A stretch of DNA of 64,000 bases from CAIKOD01 sp035543455 (GCA_035543455.1 DATKKE010000011.1:1-64000), one strand, 5' to 3'. Shown: positions 35,261-44,308, counted from the first letter of the stretch. Notes: generated from the sequence alone by a model not told the origin. Made by a program: numbers and translations.

Positions 35261-35574
35261 CAGGGGAACGTCCGGAATAAAAAGCGCAGGAATCTGGTTG
35301 TACCGGGTATTCTGACTGTTCAGGAAGATCAAATAGGACAAACCCTGTTAATTTTCACCGATATCTTATCCTGCAAAAATGGGATACAGGGGAATTGTTT
35401 GAAAATAAAGGGTAAGGTGTCATTTCATCCCCTACCCTCATTAGTGATTTACGACAGAAAAATGGTAAAAAAATAACTACCTGAAATGTGATTGAAAAAA
35501 GTTAAAAAATGAGTACCACAGGAAACGGTGTACTACTTCGCGCATGACTTTTTCCCTCATATCCTTCCCTTTCA

Positions 35575-35635
35575 GACGCTCCCGGGGCTCAGCCCCGCCG
35601 CTTTGGCGACCCCGGCCGGGACAGGACTGTCCTGT
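35575..35635. repeat. GC-rich palindromic intergenic repeat (copy 3)
   Basis: GACGCTCCCGGGGCTCAG begins the copy; it contains GGGGC-TCA-GCCCC, CCGCTTTGGC, CCCCGGCCGGGA and ends in the near-perfect palindrome ACAGGAC-T-GTCCTGT (35621-35635). It is the clearest member of the family also seen at 5777 and 22991. Confidence 0.65.
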
Positions 35636-35685
35636 TAATCCTTTCCTTCTTATCGTCTAATCAACCTGTCCAAAGACTATCCTGA

Positions 35686-35730
35686 TGGGGGAGGGGCAGG
35701 GGGGGTGAAACCCCCCTCCTGTCAAATGTT
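35686..35730. repeat. G-rich/C-rich hairpin element, copy 1
   Basis: A run of Gs followed by tgaaa and a run of Cs (GGGGGG-TGAAA-CCCCCC) forms a strong hairpin followed by tcctgtcaaatgtttaaa. A similar unit with the same order (gagggg, tgaaa, cccctctcctgtc) is at 45371-45425, and the tail resembles that after the hairpin at 42026-42041. Confidence 0.5.
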
Positions 35731-35881
35731 TAAATATGATATTAGAGAGGGCTCCAAAACACAAGTAAAAAATCCGGAAAATCATCCAGTTATTGGCAAA
35801 GATTTGGGGGTAGTGGGACCTCACCCAAAATATTGTCCAATAAATGGACATATTATGAAAAGCAGGCGAAATTGGCCAGGC

Positions 35882-36436
35882 TTACATTATGCTGCCAAGT
35901 TTCTGCTCAAGAAAATCGAGGCCCCTTTTGATGTCTTCCAGGTTCTTCCCCCCGGTAAGGATGATCTTCCCGGAAGAGAACAGAAGGGCGACGATTTTCG
36001 GCTCCTTGATCCGGTAGACGAGGCCCGGGAACTGTTCGGGTTCATATTCGATATTTTCAAGGTTTAAGGTTATCACGACTTTATTGAGATTTATATATTT
36101 TCCAATATCGTATGAGCAGACGATATTGGTTATCGCGACTCTGGGCTCATCATAGGTCCGCACACCCGCCTCTTTCATGGATTTTATGATCAGTTTAAGT
36201 CCTTCATTGAGCGCATCCCGGTCCCTGATCCCGGTCAGGACTACCTTTCCCGATGAGAATATCAGTGATGCAATTTTCGGGTTCTCTATCCTGAATACAG
36301 CGCCAGGAAATCGTTTTGTATTGAGCTCGCAGTTCTCTATCTTTTTCGAAATCTCTGAAAGATCTATGGAATCGGCAATTGCCCCCGAAGCAACGATATT
36401 TTCGATTTTTAAAGAATCGTACTGCTTATCGTCCAT
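35882..36436 (-). CDS. tbp: TATA-box binding protein (TBP)
   Basis: The 184-residue protein has the two symmetric TBP repeats: IENIVASGAIADSIDL, FPGAVFRIENPKIASLIFSSGKVVLTG in the first, and ITNIVCSYDIGKYINL, FPGLVYRIKEPKIVALLFSSGKIILTGG in the second. It nucleates archaeal transcription by binding TATA elements with TFB. The promoter has an inverted repeat TTAGTAT/ATACTAA (36440-36473) that overlaps the start region, suggesting autoregulation or leaderless transcription. A hairpin at 35834-35850 lies after the stop. Confidence 0.97.
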   Translation of the reverse strand: MDDKQYDSLKIENIVASGAIADSIDLSEISKKIENCELNTKRFPGAVFRIENPKIASLIFSSGKVVLTGIRDRDALNEGLKLIIKSMKEAGVRTYDEPRVAITNIVCSYDIGKYINLNKVVITLNLENIEYEPEQFPGLVYRIKEPKIVALLFSSGKIILTGGKNLEDIKRGLDFLEQKLGSIM

Positions 36437-36827
36437 TGGTTAGTATATGCTTGCTTTTGTATCATAATACTAATGGATTACCTTTATGTCTCCCGAAACA
36501 AGGGCTTCCGTGAGAAAAAAAGAAGATTAAAGGCATAATCATGCCAGTTTTATAGGGATTTTTTTGGCAGCTGCCGGAGTAACCTTACCAACCTTAAGGA
36601 GGAATATGCACGCTTTTCGATTCCCTGCCTGAATAATATAATTCTGGCCTCGATGTAATCGATGAATGGGCAAAAAAGGACCGGAACAGATTCGCAAGGA
36701 TCGGGGCTCTCAGAAGGGCGGGGAGATTGATCTTTGAAGCAAGGGAAAACTTTATCGAACCAGATCAACAGTTTCCCGTGCAAACGGTGAAAAATTGTTT
36801 TCATTTTTGAAAAACAGGAAAAATAAT
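36437..36827. other. Intergenic region upstream of TBP
   Basis: This 391-bp gap contains the TBP promoter (inverted repeat 36440-36473, next feature) and the 3' flank of the PKD protein gene. An open minus-strand frame at 36550-36804 has no ribosome-binding site or recognisable sequence. Nothing else is seen. Confidence 0.5.
36440..36473 (-). promoter_or_regulatory. Inverted repeat at the TBP promoter
   Basis: TTAGTAT (36440-36446) and ATACTAA (36467-36473) form a 7-bp inverted repeat with a 20-nt spacer immediately upstream of the TBP start codon. The outer arm on the minus strand (ATTAGTATTATG) lies about 27 nt upstream of the ATG, the position expected of a TATA element for a leaderless or short-leader transcript. 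Confidence 0.35.
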
Positions 36828-38249
36828 TTAAAGGTCTCCTCCGTGACGTTGATGGGATCCCGATGAAGACTCCCGCTCTGAACCGGATTCCTCTTTATGC
36901 CCGCCTGCATGTGCTGCTTTAGGTCTTCGTCCCCTTCCCCGGAGCACCATGATAACGATCAGAGCGATCACGATGACGATTGCGATAATAAACAACATCT
37001 GGAGCGGAATTTCCATCGTTGGGTTAGTAACTATGATATAACTATCCTTTACTTTGGTGTAGGCAGGTCCGCCGGCGGCTGTTGTTTTCAGGATGATCGT
37101 ATAATTGCCCGATTTATTAAAGGAGTGGACGGGATTCTGGAGGGTGGAATTCGACCCGTCCCCAAAGTCCCAGAACCACGTTGCCGGCGCTGCTCCTCCT
37201 GATACATCATGGAACTGAACAAGGAGAGGGGCGACACCGGACGTGATATTGGCTGCAAAATCCGTATAGGTCACCGGTACCGGGGTTGGTGTTGGAGGAG
37301 TTGTAGGATATGTCGTTGGCGGTGGCGGTGTGAGGACGTGGATCAAGTTCGTATAGGTAATGGAATCGTTATTATTGAAGGAATTCGTCACTTTCAGAGT
37401 GACGTTATAATACCCCGGATCCGTGTACGTTACATCAGGATCACGGAGGGTTTTTATGCCGGGGTTCACCGGGCTCCCGAAGTCCCAGGCCCAGTTCATA
37501 GGCGGAACACAGGAAGAGTTGTCAGTAAATTTCACGTGCAGCGGTGCAGGTCCTTCCATGGGGACTGCGGTAAAATTCGCCCTGGTAATATTAAAGCCGC
37601 AGGGAGATTCCTGGATTGTGCCATTGGCCGTTGCATTCGCAGTCATGGCGGTATTGTTCGATCCGGGAACCTGGGCAGTGGTTGGCACCGTGGTAGGAAC
37701 CGTTGTCGGCACCGTGGTAGCAACTGTTGTGACCGGCGGTGCAGTAGTCTGCTCTGTCGTCATTTCCGGAACCCTGATATTGACTGCATTTTCATGCACC
37801 TGGACACTGCTTCCCCCCGAATTAACCGAAGTCAGGGTGATGGTGTAGTTGCCGGCAATGATGTAGGCGTGCGTATACCTGGTTTTTAACGTATCATTCA
37901 ACTGCTGGCCGTCACCGAAGTCCCAGATCAGGTAGTCGGGTGCCCCGCCCGAAGAATTAAAAACCGGGTACAGGGTCACGGTTAACGGGGCGGTTCCCCC
38001 TGCCGGGGTCACGGTGAAATCGATAACAGGTTTTTTCACCGCAACCAGGAGCGGCTGGACCGGCACGGTGGTCTGCACGGCAGCCTGAACAGATGATGTC
38101 TGGTTCGGTCCCTGCATTGTAGCATTATCAGCAACCGCAGGCAGGCAGATTAAAACCAAAAACAGCGATATTGAGAAAAGAACCATGAAACAATGTCCGG
38201 GAGATACCGGTCTGATGTTGTTCCTCCGTCGATCTGAAACTGGACTCAT
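36828..38249 (-). CDS. Surface protein with PKD domains, Thr-rich linker and C-terminal membrane anchor
   Basis: From ATG 38249 the 473-residue protein has a signal peptide (PGHCFMVLFSISLFLVLICL, then AVADN), a first PKD-like domain (IWDFGDGQQLNDTLK), a Thr/Pro-rich linker (repeated TTVPTTVPT), two more PKD domains (NWAWDFGSPVNPG; WFWDFGDGSNSTLQNPVH), then a membrane segment (MLFIIAIVIVIALIVIMVL) and a basic, Ser/Gly/His-rich cytoplasmic tail. The frame extends to 38366 but that part lacks signal-peptide logic, so 38249 is preferred. It is an envelope or adhesion protein, divergently arranged with the acyl-CoA synthetase gene. Confidence 0.85.
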   Translation of the reverse strand: MSPVSDRRRNNIRPVSPGHCFMVLFSISLFLVLICLPAVADNATMQGPNQTSSVQAAVQTTVPVQPLLVAVKKPVIDFTVTPAGGTAPLTVTLYPVFNSSGGAPDYLIWDFGDGQQLNDTLKTRYTHAYIIAGNYTITLTSVNSGGSSVQVHENAVNIRVPEMTTEQTTAPPVTTVATTVPTTVPTTVPTTAQVPGSNNTAMTANATANGTIQESPCGFNITRANFTAVPMEGPAPLHVKFTDNSSCVPPMNWAWDFGSPVNPGIKTLRDPDVTYTDPGYYNVTLKVTNSFNNNDSITYTNLIHVLTPPPPTTYPTTPPTPTPVPVTYTDFAANITSGVAPLLVQFHDVSGGAAPATWFWDFGDGSNSTLQNPVHSFNKSGNYTIILKTTAAGGPAYTKVKDSYIIVTNPTMEIPLQMLFIIAIVIVIALIVIMVLRGRGRRPKAAHAGGHKEESGSERESSSGSHQRHGGDL

Positions 38250-38428
38250 GATCTCTTCTTGCCGATGGTTAATTATTAATTTACTGAAATGATACGGGCT
38301 CCTTCGTGGTTCACTGGATTTGGAAGGGATCTCCGGCATCAGGTTGATAGCATCGCGGAACTTCAAAAAAAATATTTAGTAAAATTGCCATGATTCCCTG
38401 CTGTTCCCGGAATCAGGGGTTTGTGCAG

Positions 38429-38480
38429 GGTCTATTCGAAAGACCTATCAGGTGCACCGCATAATTTTATAATATGGTGC
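38429..38480 (+). promoter_or_regulatory. Palindromes upstream of the RHH-acyl-CoA synthetase gene
   Basis: GGTCT (38429-38433) and AGACC (38441-38445) form an inverted repeat around attcgaa. GGTGCACC (38451-38458) is a perfect 8-bp palindrome, and GGTGC recurs at 38476-38480 over the start codon. The product has an N-terminal ribbon-helix-helix, so these are candidate autoregulatory operators. Confidence 0.35.
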
Positions 38481-40363
38481 GCTATTCGATCACAATGGAG
38501 GACGAGCTGACCGAAAATATTGATAAATCAGCCTTGAATATAGGAAAATCACGATCAGAATGGATTAACGAGGCATGCACCGCATTTCTGGGGCAGGGAG
38601 GCATCCGTGAGATCTGGGCTCCTGCCGCCGGAGAGGCGGTAACATATGAGCCAAAGAATATTGTTCCGAATATTGTCGATTATGAGCAGACGTACAGGGA
38701 CTTTAAGATTAACGTACCTGAATATTTCAATTTCGGGTTCGACGTTATCGATACGTGGGCAAGAAAAGACAGAAACAAGCTGGCCATGATCTGGGTAAAC
38801 CAGAAAGGGGAAGAGAAAAAATTCACCTTCTGGGACCTTTCGCGCCTCTCGAACCAGGTTGCGAATATGTTCATCAAATACGGGATCAACAAAGGTGACC
38901 GCGTCCTCATCATGCTTCCGAGGGTCCCGGAATGGTGGATATTCACCCTCGCCCTGATCAAGAGAGGTGTTGTATATTGCCCTGTTCCGACCATGCTTAC
39001 GCCAAAGGACCTGAAATACCGGATAGATACCGCGGATATCAAGATGATTATTACGAGCATGGAACACGCGGATAAGGTGGATGCAATTTTTGACGAATGT
39101 CCCTCCTTATGTGGAAAAATGCTTATCGATGGTAAACGGGACGGTTGGATAAGTTACGAGGTCGAGCTCCAATATCCTGCACCGGTGTCCACCAAACTGA
39201 TTACTCTCCCGGGTATGAAAAAAACAAAATCGACCGATCCACTTGTGATCTTTTTCACCTCCGGCACAACTGGCGAACCTAAAATGGTAGTCCACAACCA
39301 GAGTTACCCGCTCGGCCACATCGTTACCGCCCGGTTCTGGCAGGATGTCCACACAACGGATCTCCACTTTACCCTTTCCGATACAGGATGGGCAAAGAGC
39401 GCCTGGGGAAAACTATACGGCCAGTGGATTGAAGGAGCAGCGATTTTTGTGTACGATATCAGGAGCCGGTTCAATCCGACTGAAATTCTCCCCCTGATCG
39501 AAAAATACGGCATTACGACATTCTGCTGCCCTCCGACCATCTACAGGATGCTGATCCTCGCCGACCTAGATAAGTTCGATTTCACGGAACTGAGACACTG
39601 CGTCAGTGCGGGGGAACCTTTAAACCCCGAGGTAATCAAAGCGTGGAAAGCATCGACCGGCCTCACAATATTCGAAGGATACGGACAGACCGAGGTGGTA
39701 CTCTGCATCGGGACATTTCCCTCCATGGAACCAAAATTCGGTTCGATGGGCAAACCCTCTCCCGGGTGGCATATCGAGCTCCACGATGACCAGGGAAAAC
39801 CTGTAGCCGTTCACGACGAAGGAAGGATAGCAATAAAAACAGACCCAAAACCCGTCGGAATGTTCGATGGATACCTGAATAACGACGACGAGAATAAAAA
39901 GGTCTTCCAGAACGGTTTCTATTATACGGGAGACAAGGCTTACAGGGATGAGGATGGTTACCTGTGGTTCATCGGGCGGGATGACGACGTCATCAAATCT
40001 TCGGGCTACCGGATTGGGCCGTTCGAGGTTGAAAGTGCCCTGGTTGAACATCCGGCAGTCGCAGAAGCCGCAGTGATCGGTTCACCCGACGATATCCGCG
40101 GCCTCGTTGTCAAAGCTTTTGTCGTGCTTGCCCCGGACTACAAGCCCTCCGAAGCACTGGTAAAAGAATTGCAGAACCATGTCAAGAAGGTCACGGCGCC
40201 TTACAAGTACCCGCGAGTGATTGAATTTACCGACACGCTGCCAAAGACGATTTCAGGTAAAATAAGGAGAAGAGAGCTCCGTGAACAGGAGCTTGCCCGG
40301 TTCATGAACGAACAGGAAAGATCGGCGGGAGCCGGCGGAAAAACTTCCGGAAAGAAAAAATAA
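38474..40363 (+). CDS. AMP-forming acyl-CoA synthetase with N-terminal ribbon-helix-helix DNA-binding domain
   Basis: Residues 1-42 match a ribbon-helix-helix fold: strand VRYSITM, helix A DELTENIDKSALNIG, helix B SRSEWINEACTAFL. The remaining 580 residues form a medium-chain/methyl-branched acyl-CoA synthetase (ANL superfamily) with the phosphate loop TSGTTGEPKMVVH, GYGQTE, YTGD, the hinge FIGRDDDVIKSSGYRIGP and the C-terminal PKTISGKIRR catalytic Lys motif. The fusion suggests a metabolic enzyme that also binds DNA, as PutA does in bacteria. No strong ribosome-binding site is visible. It is divergent from the PKD protein. Substrate is unassigned; MACS-type enzymes in methanogens act on short branched acids. 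Confidence 0.9.
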   Translation: MVRYSITMEDELTENIDKSALNIGKSRSEWINEACTAFLGQGGIREIWAPAAGEAVTYEPKNIVPNIVDYEQTYRDFKINVPEYFNFGFDVIDTWARKDRNKLAMIWVNQKGEEKKFTFWDLSRLSNQVANMFIKYGINKGDRVLIMLPRVPEWWIFTLALIKRGVVYCPVPTMLTPKDLKYRIDTADIKMIITSMEHADKVDAIFDECPSLCGKMLIDGKRDGWISYEVELQYPAPVSTKLITLPGMKKTKSTDPLVIFFTSGTTGEPKMVVHNQSYPLGHIVTARFWQDVHTTDLHFTLSDTGWAKSAWGKLYGQWIEGAAIFVYDIRSRFNPTEILPLIEKYGITTFCCPPTIYRMLILADLDKFDFTELRHCVSAGEPLNPEVIKAWKASTGLTIFEGYGQTEVVLCIGTFPSMEPKFGSMGKPSPGWHIELHDDQGKPVAVHDEGRIAIKTDPKPVGMFDGYLNNDDENKKVFQNGFYYTGDKAYRDEDGYLWFIGRDDDVIKSSGYRIGPFEVESALVEHPAVAEAAVIGSPDDIRGLVVKAFVVLAPDYKPSEALVKELQNHVKKVTAPYKYPRVIEFTDTLPKTISGKIRRRELREQELARFMNEQERSAGAGGKTSGKKK

Positions 40364-40439
40364 CGATAAGGATATGTAATTCTGCGGTAAGGAAAAAAAC
40401 AACTACATTTATTTTCTTGCATGCGTTATAGTATAGGAC

Positions 40440-40524
40440 GCGAGGGTAGCCAAGCCTGGTCAACGGCGCTAGCTTCAGGGGTTAGTCTCGAAGGAGTTCT
40501 TGGGTTCAAATCCCATCCCTCGCA
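40440..40524 (+). tRNA. tRNA-Leu (anticodon CAG)
   Basis: An 85-nt cloverleaf: acceptor stem GCGAGGG (40440-40446) with CCCTCGC (40517-40523) and discriminator A; D arm GCC...GGC; anticodon stem CTAGC/GTTAG with loop TTCAGGG, giving anticodon CAG; a long variable arm typical of tRNA-Leu; T arm TGGG-TTCAAAT-CCCA. CCA is not encoded and there is no intron. One T-T mismatch closes the T stem. AT-rich sequence upstream (about 40405-40418) fits a TATA box. Confidence 0.93.
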
Positions 40525-40756
40525 TTTCTTTTTAATTCATACGTTATAACTGTTGACCATATTCTGCATCATATATTGTTTGCATCTTGAAATAGCGTTT
40601 AATTTCTATACAGACCGAATTGATCGTCCGTTATATCGGACCTTCTGTCACGCAGGTGAAAAACAACCAAGGATTCATCGGTTAAATCCAATCGTCAGCA
40701 CGTCATGTATCCGGGTTTTATCATAGTATACACCCATCCACTTTCTGGTGGAAATT

Positions 40757-41254
40757 GTGGAACAGGACCTTTCATTCATATGCGTGAGAATCGAAAAACC
40801 GGATGACGTAAACGTGATTCTCGGGCAATCGCACTTTATCAAGACCGTAGAAGACGTATATGAGGCAATTATATCAACAGTTCCGGGTGCAAAGTTCGGG
40901 CTGGCATTTTGTGAATCGTCGGGTGACTGTCTTGTTCGCCTCGAAGGGAACGATGGAGAATTAAAGGAACTCGCGAAACATAATGCCCTGGCAATAGGGG
41001 CGGGCCATTCGTTTATCCTGTTTTTACGCGATTGTTACCCGATTAATATCCTGAATGCAATTAAAAATATCCAGGAGGTCTGCTCGTTATATTGTGCGAC
41101 CGCGAACCCGGCCGGGGTAATTATCGCTGAAACGGAGCAGGGCCGGGGCATAATGGGTGTGATAGACGGAATGAAACCGAAAGGCGTTGAAGAGCCGGAT
41201 GATGTACAACAGCGGACCGCCATGCTCCGGCAGTTCGGGTATAAAAGGGGATGA
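40757..41254 (+). CDS. Adenosine-specific kinase family protein (DUF355, COG1839)
   Basis: The protein of about 165 residues matches the DUF355 family: EKPDDVNVILGQSHFIKTVEDVYEAI, GAKFGLAFCESSGDCLVRLEG, GAGHSFILFLRDCYPINILNAIKNIQEVC, YCATANPAGVIIAETEQGRGIMGVIDG. The family is named adenosine-specific kinase from structural and binding work, but its physiological role is poorly defined. The start GTG 40757 is favoured by GGTGG at 40747-40751 with 5-6 nt spacing; GTG 40748 is an in-frame alternative. It is a stand-alone gene downstream of tRNA-Leu. Confidence 0.88.
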   Translation: MEQDLSFICVRIEKPDDVNVILGQSHFIKTVEDVYEAIISTVPGAKFGLAFCESSGDCLVRLEGNDGELKELAKHNALAIGAGHSFILFLRDCYPINILNAIKNIQEVCSLYCATANPAGVIIAETEQGRGIMGVIDGMKPKGVEEPDDVQQRTAMLRQFGYKRG

Positions 41255-41338
41255 TTATATCGGGGATGGTCTTCCTGATTACGTATCCAGGAACAGGGAA
41301 GCAGGCTGCGGGGTATTCCAATCCTTCAAGTCCAGCGG

Positions 41339-41920
41339 TTATGTCCCGGCAGAGACGGGTGACAAGCTGTATTGCCCGGGCCCGTTTGCGTATACCCAGT
41401 ACCCTTGCCCCGGTTCAGCCGGAATAATCCGTGTCGGTTCACTGTCGAAAATTGTCCGCTGGAACTGCTGGAACTGTCCCGAATATCCCATAAGTATCTG
41501 CCATGTGCCCGAGAGCGAGTTGAATGCTTCTCCTGCCGGAGTTTCCACTCCTGCAAATCCTATTGCATTCCATCCGGGATAGATCGGTTTTGGTGCAGGG
41601 GATATGCTATTATCACCACGGACCGGTATTGTCACCGTACCGTTCGAGAAGATCCAAATCCCGTCAAGAGGAGAAACCGATGAATCCGGGTTCATTTTAT
41701 CCCAGTACCCGGTTGCAGCATTATACCGCCATGATGAATGTCCCGCGGTATCGACCGGGGAAAATAGCGAGTAAAACTGGTAATCGGGATATTGGTAGAG
41801 CGGGTTCAGGACCGGGACCGACACAAAATTCCATCCTTTATAGAGCGCAATGCTGCTGTCGGCCAGACATGGAGCGATCAGACAACCAAGCACAAGAATT
41901 ACGACGATGTATCCTTTCAT
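41339..41920 (-). CDS. Secreted protein of unknown function
   Basis: From ATG 41920 the 193-residue protein has a clear signal peptide (MKGYIVVILVLGCLIAPCLADS) and a secreted part rich in Trp, Tyr and Gly with repeats of the form YKGWNFVSVPV and YPGWNAIGFAG. Such GWN-V-VPV stretches are common at the ends of methanogen surface proteins. No membrane anchor is present. AAGGGGA precedes ATG 41920; a frame continuing to 42043 lacks these features. Confidence 0.7.
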   Translation of the reverse strand: MKGYIVVILVLGCLIAPCLADSSIALYKGWNFVSVPVLNPLYQYPDYQFYSLFSPVDTAGHSSWRYNAATGYWDKMNPDSSVSPLDGIWIFSNGTVTIPVRGDNSISPAPKPIYPGWNAIGFAGVETPAGEAFNSLSGTWQILMGYSGQFQQFQRTIFDSEPTRIIPAEPGQGYWVYANGPGQYSLSPVSAGT

Positions 41921-42025
41921 GAGATTCCCCTTAAAATAGGAGTATCCCGGATCTATAAAAATATTAGGGAGAAAATCCGATGATCCGGTTCGTTTCACAG
42001 ACCCTGCCAAGGCAAGGATAGGGGA

Positions 42026-42055
42026 GTCGCCCGGGGGCGACAATGTTTAAAAAAC
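42026..42055. repeat. GC hairpin followed by a shared AT tail
   Basis: GTCGCCC-GG-GGGCGAC (42026-42041) is a perfect 7-bp stem, followed by aatgtttaaaaaacagg. The tail resembles that after the G/C hairpin at 35686 (caaatgtttaaa). It lies between two minus-strand genes and could end transcription of the upstream one. Confidence 0.45.
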
Positions 42056-42128
42056 AGGGTCTGATAATCAGGAGACATGGTTTATAATACGAGTCCCGGA
42101 AGATTAGTCCCGGGTACCTCTTCGAGCC

Positions 42129-42449
42129 CTAATCCTGTGAATTGGCATTTAGGGGCTCCTCTGCAGGTTTTTTATCGTCCGGTCCGGCCTGGGGCTCCCT
42201 TGCCTGGAGCGTAATACTCCTGCCTGATGCGTCAATCATGATGTTGTTCATCTCTACCGCATCGCTCATTTCAACGATCGAGTCCCTGATCTCTGAGAGC
42301 ATAAAAAACATCGCCGTGATAACGATGAAAAGGCCCATGCCGATACCGATGATAAAAAAGTTGAGCACGTTCGAGAAGAGGTAGAACATAAATGACAGGA
42401 CAATAATCATAAGGCTTGCAATGACTACTATACCCTGGTCCTTCATCAT
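42129..42449 (-). CDS. Small two-helix membrane protein
   Basis: The 106-residue protein has two consecutive hydrophobic segments (about 8-28, VVIASLMIIVLSFMFYLF, and 31-52, FFIIGIGMGLFIVITAMFFML) and an acidic, Pro-rich C-terminal tail after DAVEMNNIMIDASGRSITL. No family is recognised. It starts at ATG 42449 (or 42446). It may be cotranscribed with the secreted protein downstream. Confidence 0.6.
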   Translation of the reverse strand: MMKDQGIVVIASLMIIVLSFMFYLFSNVLNFFIIGIGMGLFIVITAMFFMLSEIRDSIVEMSDAVEMNNIMIDASGRSITLQAREPQAGPDDKKPAEEPLNANSQD

Positions 42450-42665
42450 ATCGGCAATTATACATGAAAGAAAATAAAACGATCCTTTTCATTCCCGTCT
42501 CCGGCAGACAACCGTCTGAGGCAGACCGACAATCCCTGCATGGCACGACATTTCCCCGGGGGATATAAGAACCCGGTATAGTTCCCTGAACCTGGCATGA
42601 TTCATAAATGCGGTTTATTCCGGAGACCACCATGTTAATGGTCAGCAGTTCCAATCTTTGATATA

Positions 42666-43991
42666 ATGAAGACCTGCGATCTCGTGATATCCGATATCCT
42701 CCTGCCGGGTGGAAGAAGGACCGATCTCTCGATCAGCAAGGGTGTGTTGGTCCATGATGGCGCAGGTCTCCGGGCCTTAGAAACGATCGATGCCAAAGGC
42801 ATGCTCCTGCTCCCTGCAGGAACAGACATGCATGCCCATATGAGGGACTGGTGCCAGTCTGAAAAGGAGGACTGGGAAAGCGGGTCGAAGAGTGCTATTG
42901 CAGGTGGAATAACACTGGTAGTCGATCAACCAAACACGGTTCCCCCGCTCGTTACCGGGAAAAGAGTTGTAAAACGGGTCCGGCTCGCAAAGTCCCGGTC
43001 CCTTTGTCATTTTGCAGTGAACGGAGGACTAACGGGCAATAACGACCTGACCGGCCTCTGGAACGCAGGGATTATGGCATTCGGGGAAATTTTTGCCGCG
43101 CCGTCGAGTTTCGGAGAGGAAGTATTACCTGACGATCTCGTTAAAGGGCTCTCCACGATCTGCGATCTTGGCGGTCTCGCAACGATTCATGCCGAAACTA
43201 TTGAAGGCGAATCACCCCGGGACCTGGAGATGCACAATAATTTCAGGAGTATCGCAGGCGAGGTGAAAGAAGTACGTAAGATAGTAGGATGCGGCCGTCC
43301 AGGAAGTCGTCTTCATTTCTGTCATTTAAGCAATGCCGCCGCGATAAGGGCAGCCCATACCCGGTCATATGGACCCTGCAACGTTCCCGGGCAGAACAAC
43401 GGACCCTGGATTTCTGTCGAAGCGACCCCGCATCACCTGCTCCTTTCCTACGAAGATTTCAGTTCCGATGATACCAGGGCCCTCGTAAATCCACCGCTCC
43501 GTTCAAAAAAAGAGCAGCATCGCCTTCTCGGTCTCCTTGATAGGGTGGACGTCATTGCCTCGGATCATGCACCCCATACAGCCCGGGAAAAGGCAGTCCC
43601 GTTCGGAAAAGCTCCATCAGGACTTCCGGGAGTGGAGACTATGATCCCACTTCTCCTGGCACAGGTAAAAGAGAAACAAATGAGCATCGCTTCACTGATC
43701 GAAAAGACCAGTCACCGCCCCTGCGAAATCCTTGGTATTCCCTCAGCCGGGTTAGATAGAGGGCAGAGGATGGATTTTGCGCTTTATCCTGCCGATCCGG
43801 TCAGGATCGATCCTGATATGCTTCACAGCCGTGCCGGATGGACTCCGTTTGAAGGACATCCCGCGATTTTTCCGGAAATTGTGGTTATGGGCGGAGAAAT
43901 CGTATACAAATCGGGAGAATTTATCCCCGGTTCTCCACGGTGGTATCCCGGACCGGGGTACCGGTCGACGTGTGACAGTACCAGGAAATAA
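42666..43991 (+). CDS. pyrC: Dihydroorotase
   Basis: The 441-residue protein is a class I dihydroorotase of the amidohydrolase superfamily: the metal-binding HxH motif DMHAHMRD (H56, H58), HAET and CHLSN in the barrel, and the final ASDHAPH. It interconverts carbamoyl-aspartate and dihydroorotate in pyrimidine synthesis. The gene stands apart from pyrE (51426), so the pathway genes are dispersed here. Confidence 0.9.
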   Translation: MKTCDLVISDILLPGGRRTDLSISKGVLVHDGAGLRALETIDAKGMLLLPAGTDMHAHMRDWCQSEKEDWESGSKSAIAGGITLVVDQPNTVPPLVTGKRVVKRVRLAKSRSLCHFAVNGGLTGNNDLTGLWNAGIMAFGEIFAAPSSFGEEVLPDDLVKGLSTICDLGGLATIHAETIEGESPRDLEMHNNFRSIAGEVKEVRKIVGCGRPGSRLHFCHLSNAAAIRAAHTRSYGPCNVPGQNNGPWISVEATPHHLLLSYEDFSSDDTRALVNPPLRSKKEQHRLLGLLDRVDVIASDHAPHTAREKAVPFGKAPSGLPGVETMIPLLLAQVKEKQMSIASLIEKTSHRPCEILGIPSAGLDRGQRMDFALYPADPVRIDPDMLHSRAGWTPFEGHPAIFPEIVVMGGEIVYKSGEFIPGSPRWYPGPGYRSTCDSTRK

Positions 43992-44308
43992 ATATCCGGA
44001 CGACTGATGAAAGATAGTGCCGATACAGCACTTCCATAGGTCCCCGGGTGATCGACTGGCACGTGCCTGGAAATGAACTTCGGGACAACCCGGTTGTGCG
44101 ACAGGCACCGCCCGGCAGGGTAAAAGCGGGTGAAGAACGGCGCCATGCCACTGGTGATCCCTCCTTGTTAATGCCGGGCGACATTTATTTGAAATGGCGA
44201 TGGATTTTTGAAAACAAGTCCCTTATCTCCGTCCGGTGAATTAATAAATTTTCATGAAATTTTATTACTCCACACGCACTATGATTCAGGCATAGCAGGA
44301 GCCTTGAT
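43992..44308. other. Intergenic region between pyrC and the DUF167 gene
   Basis: This 317-bp gap ends in AT-rich sequence with a TATA-like run aataaatttt at about 44241-44250 that suits a transcript starting near 44272. A 63-codon frame starting at GTG 44048 has no family resemblance and is not accepted. No RNA is recognised. Confidence 0.45.

Larger units (their letters stand above)
35261..35881. other. Convergent intergenic region with two repeat elements
   Basis: This 621-bp gap lies between two convergent 3' ends. It holds copy 3 of the GC-rich palindrome (35575-35635), a G-rich/C-rich hairpin (about 35686-35718) and a hairpin TGTCCA-ATAAA-TGGACA (35834-35850) that could terminate the TBP transcript. 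No gene is seen. Confidence 0.55.

Noticed and set aside
36550..36804. 84-codon minus-strand frame between TBP and the PKD protein
   Set aside because: Weak composition, no ribosome-binding site, no recognisable sequence.
37680..37740. Short-period repeat of Thr/Val/Pro codons
   Set aside because: It encodes the Thr-rich linker of the PKD surface protein and needs no separate explanation.
44048..44239. 63-codon frame starting with GTG after pyrC
   Set aside because: No family resemblance and no good ribosome-binding site; the next real gene is the DUF167 frame.
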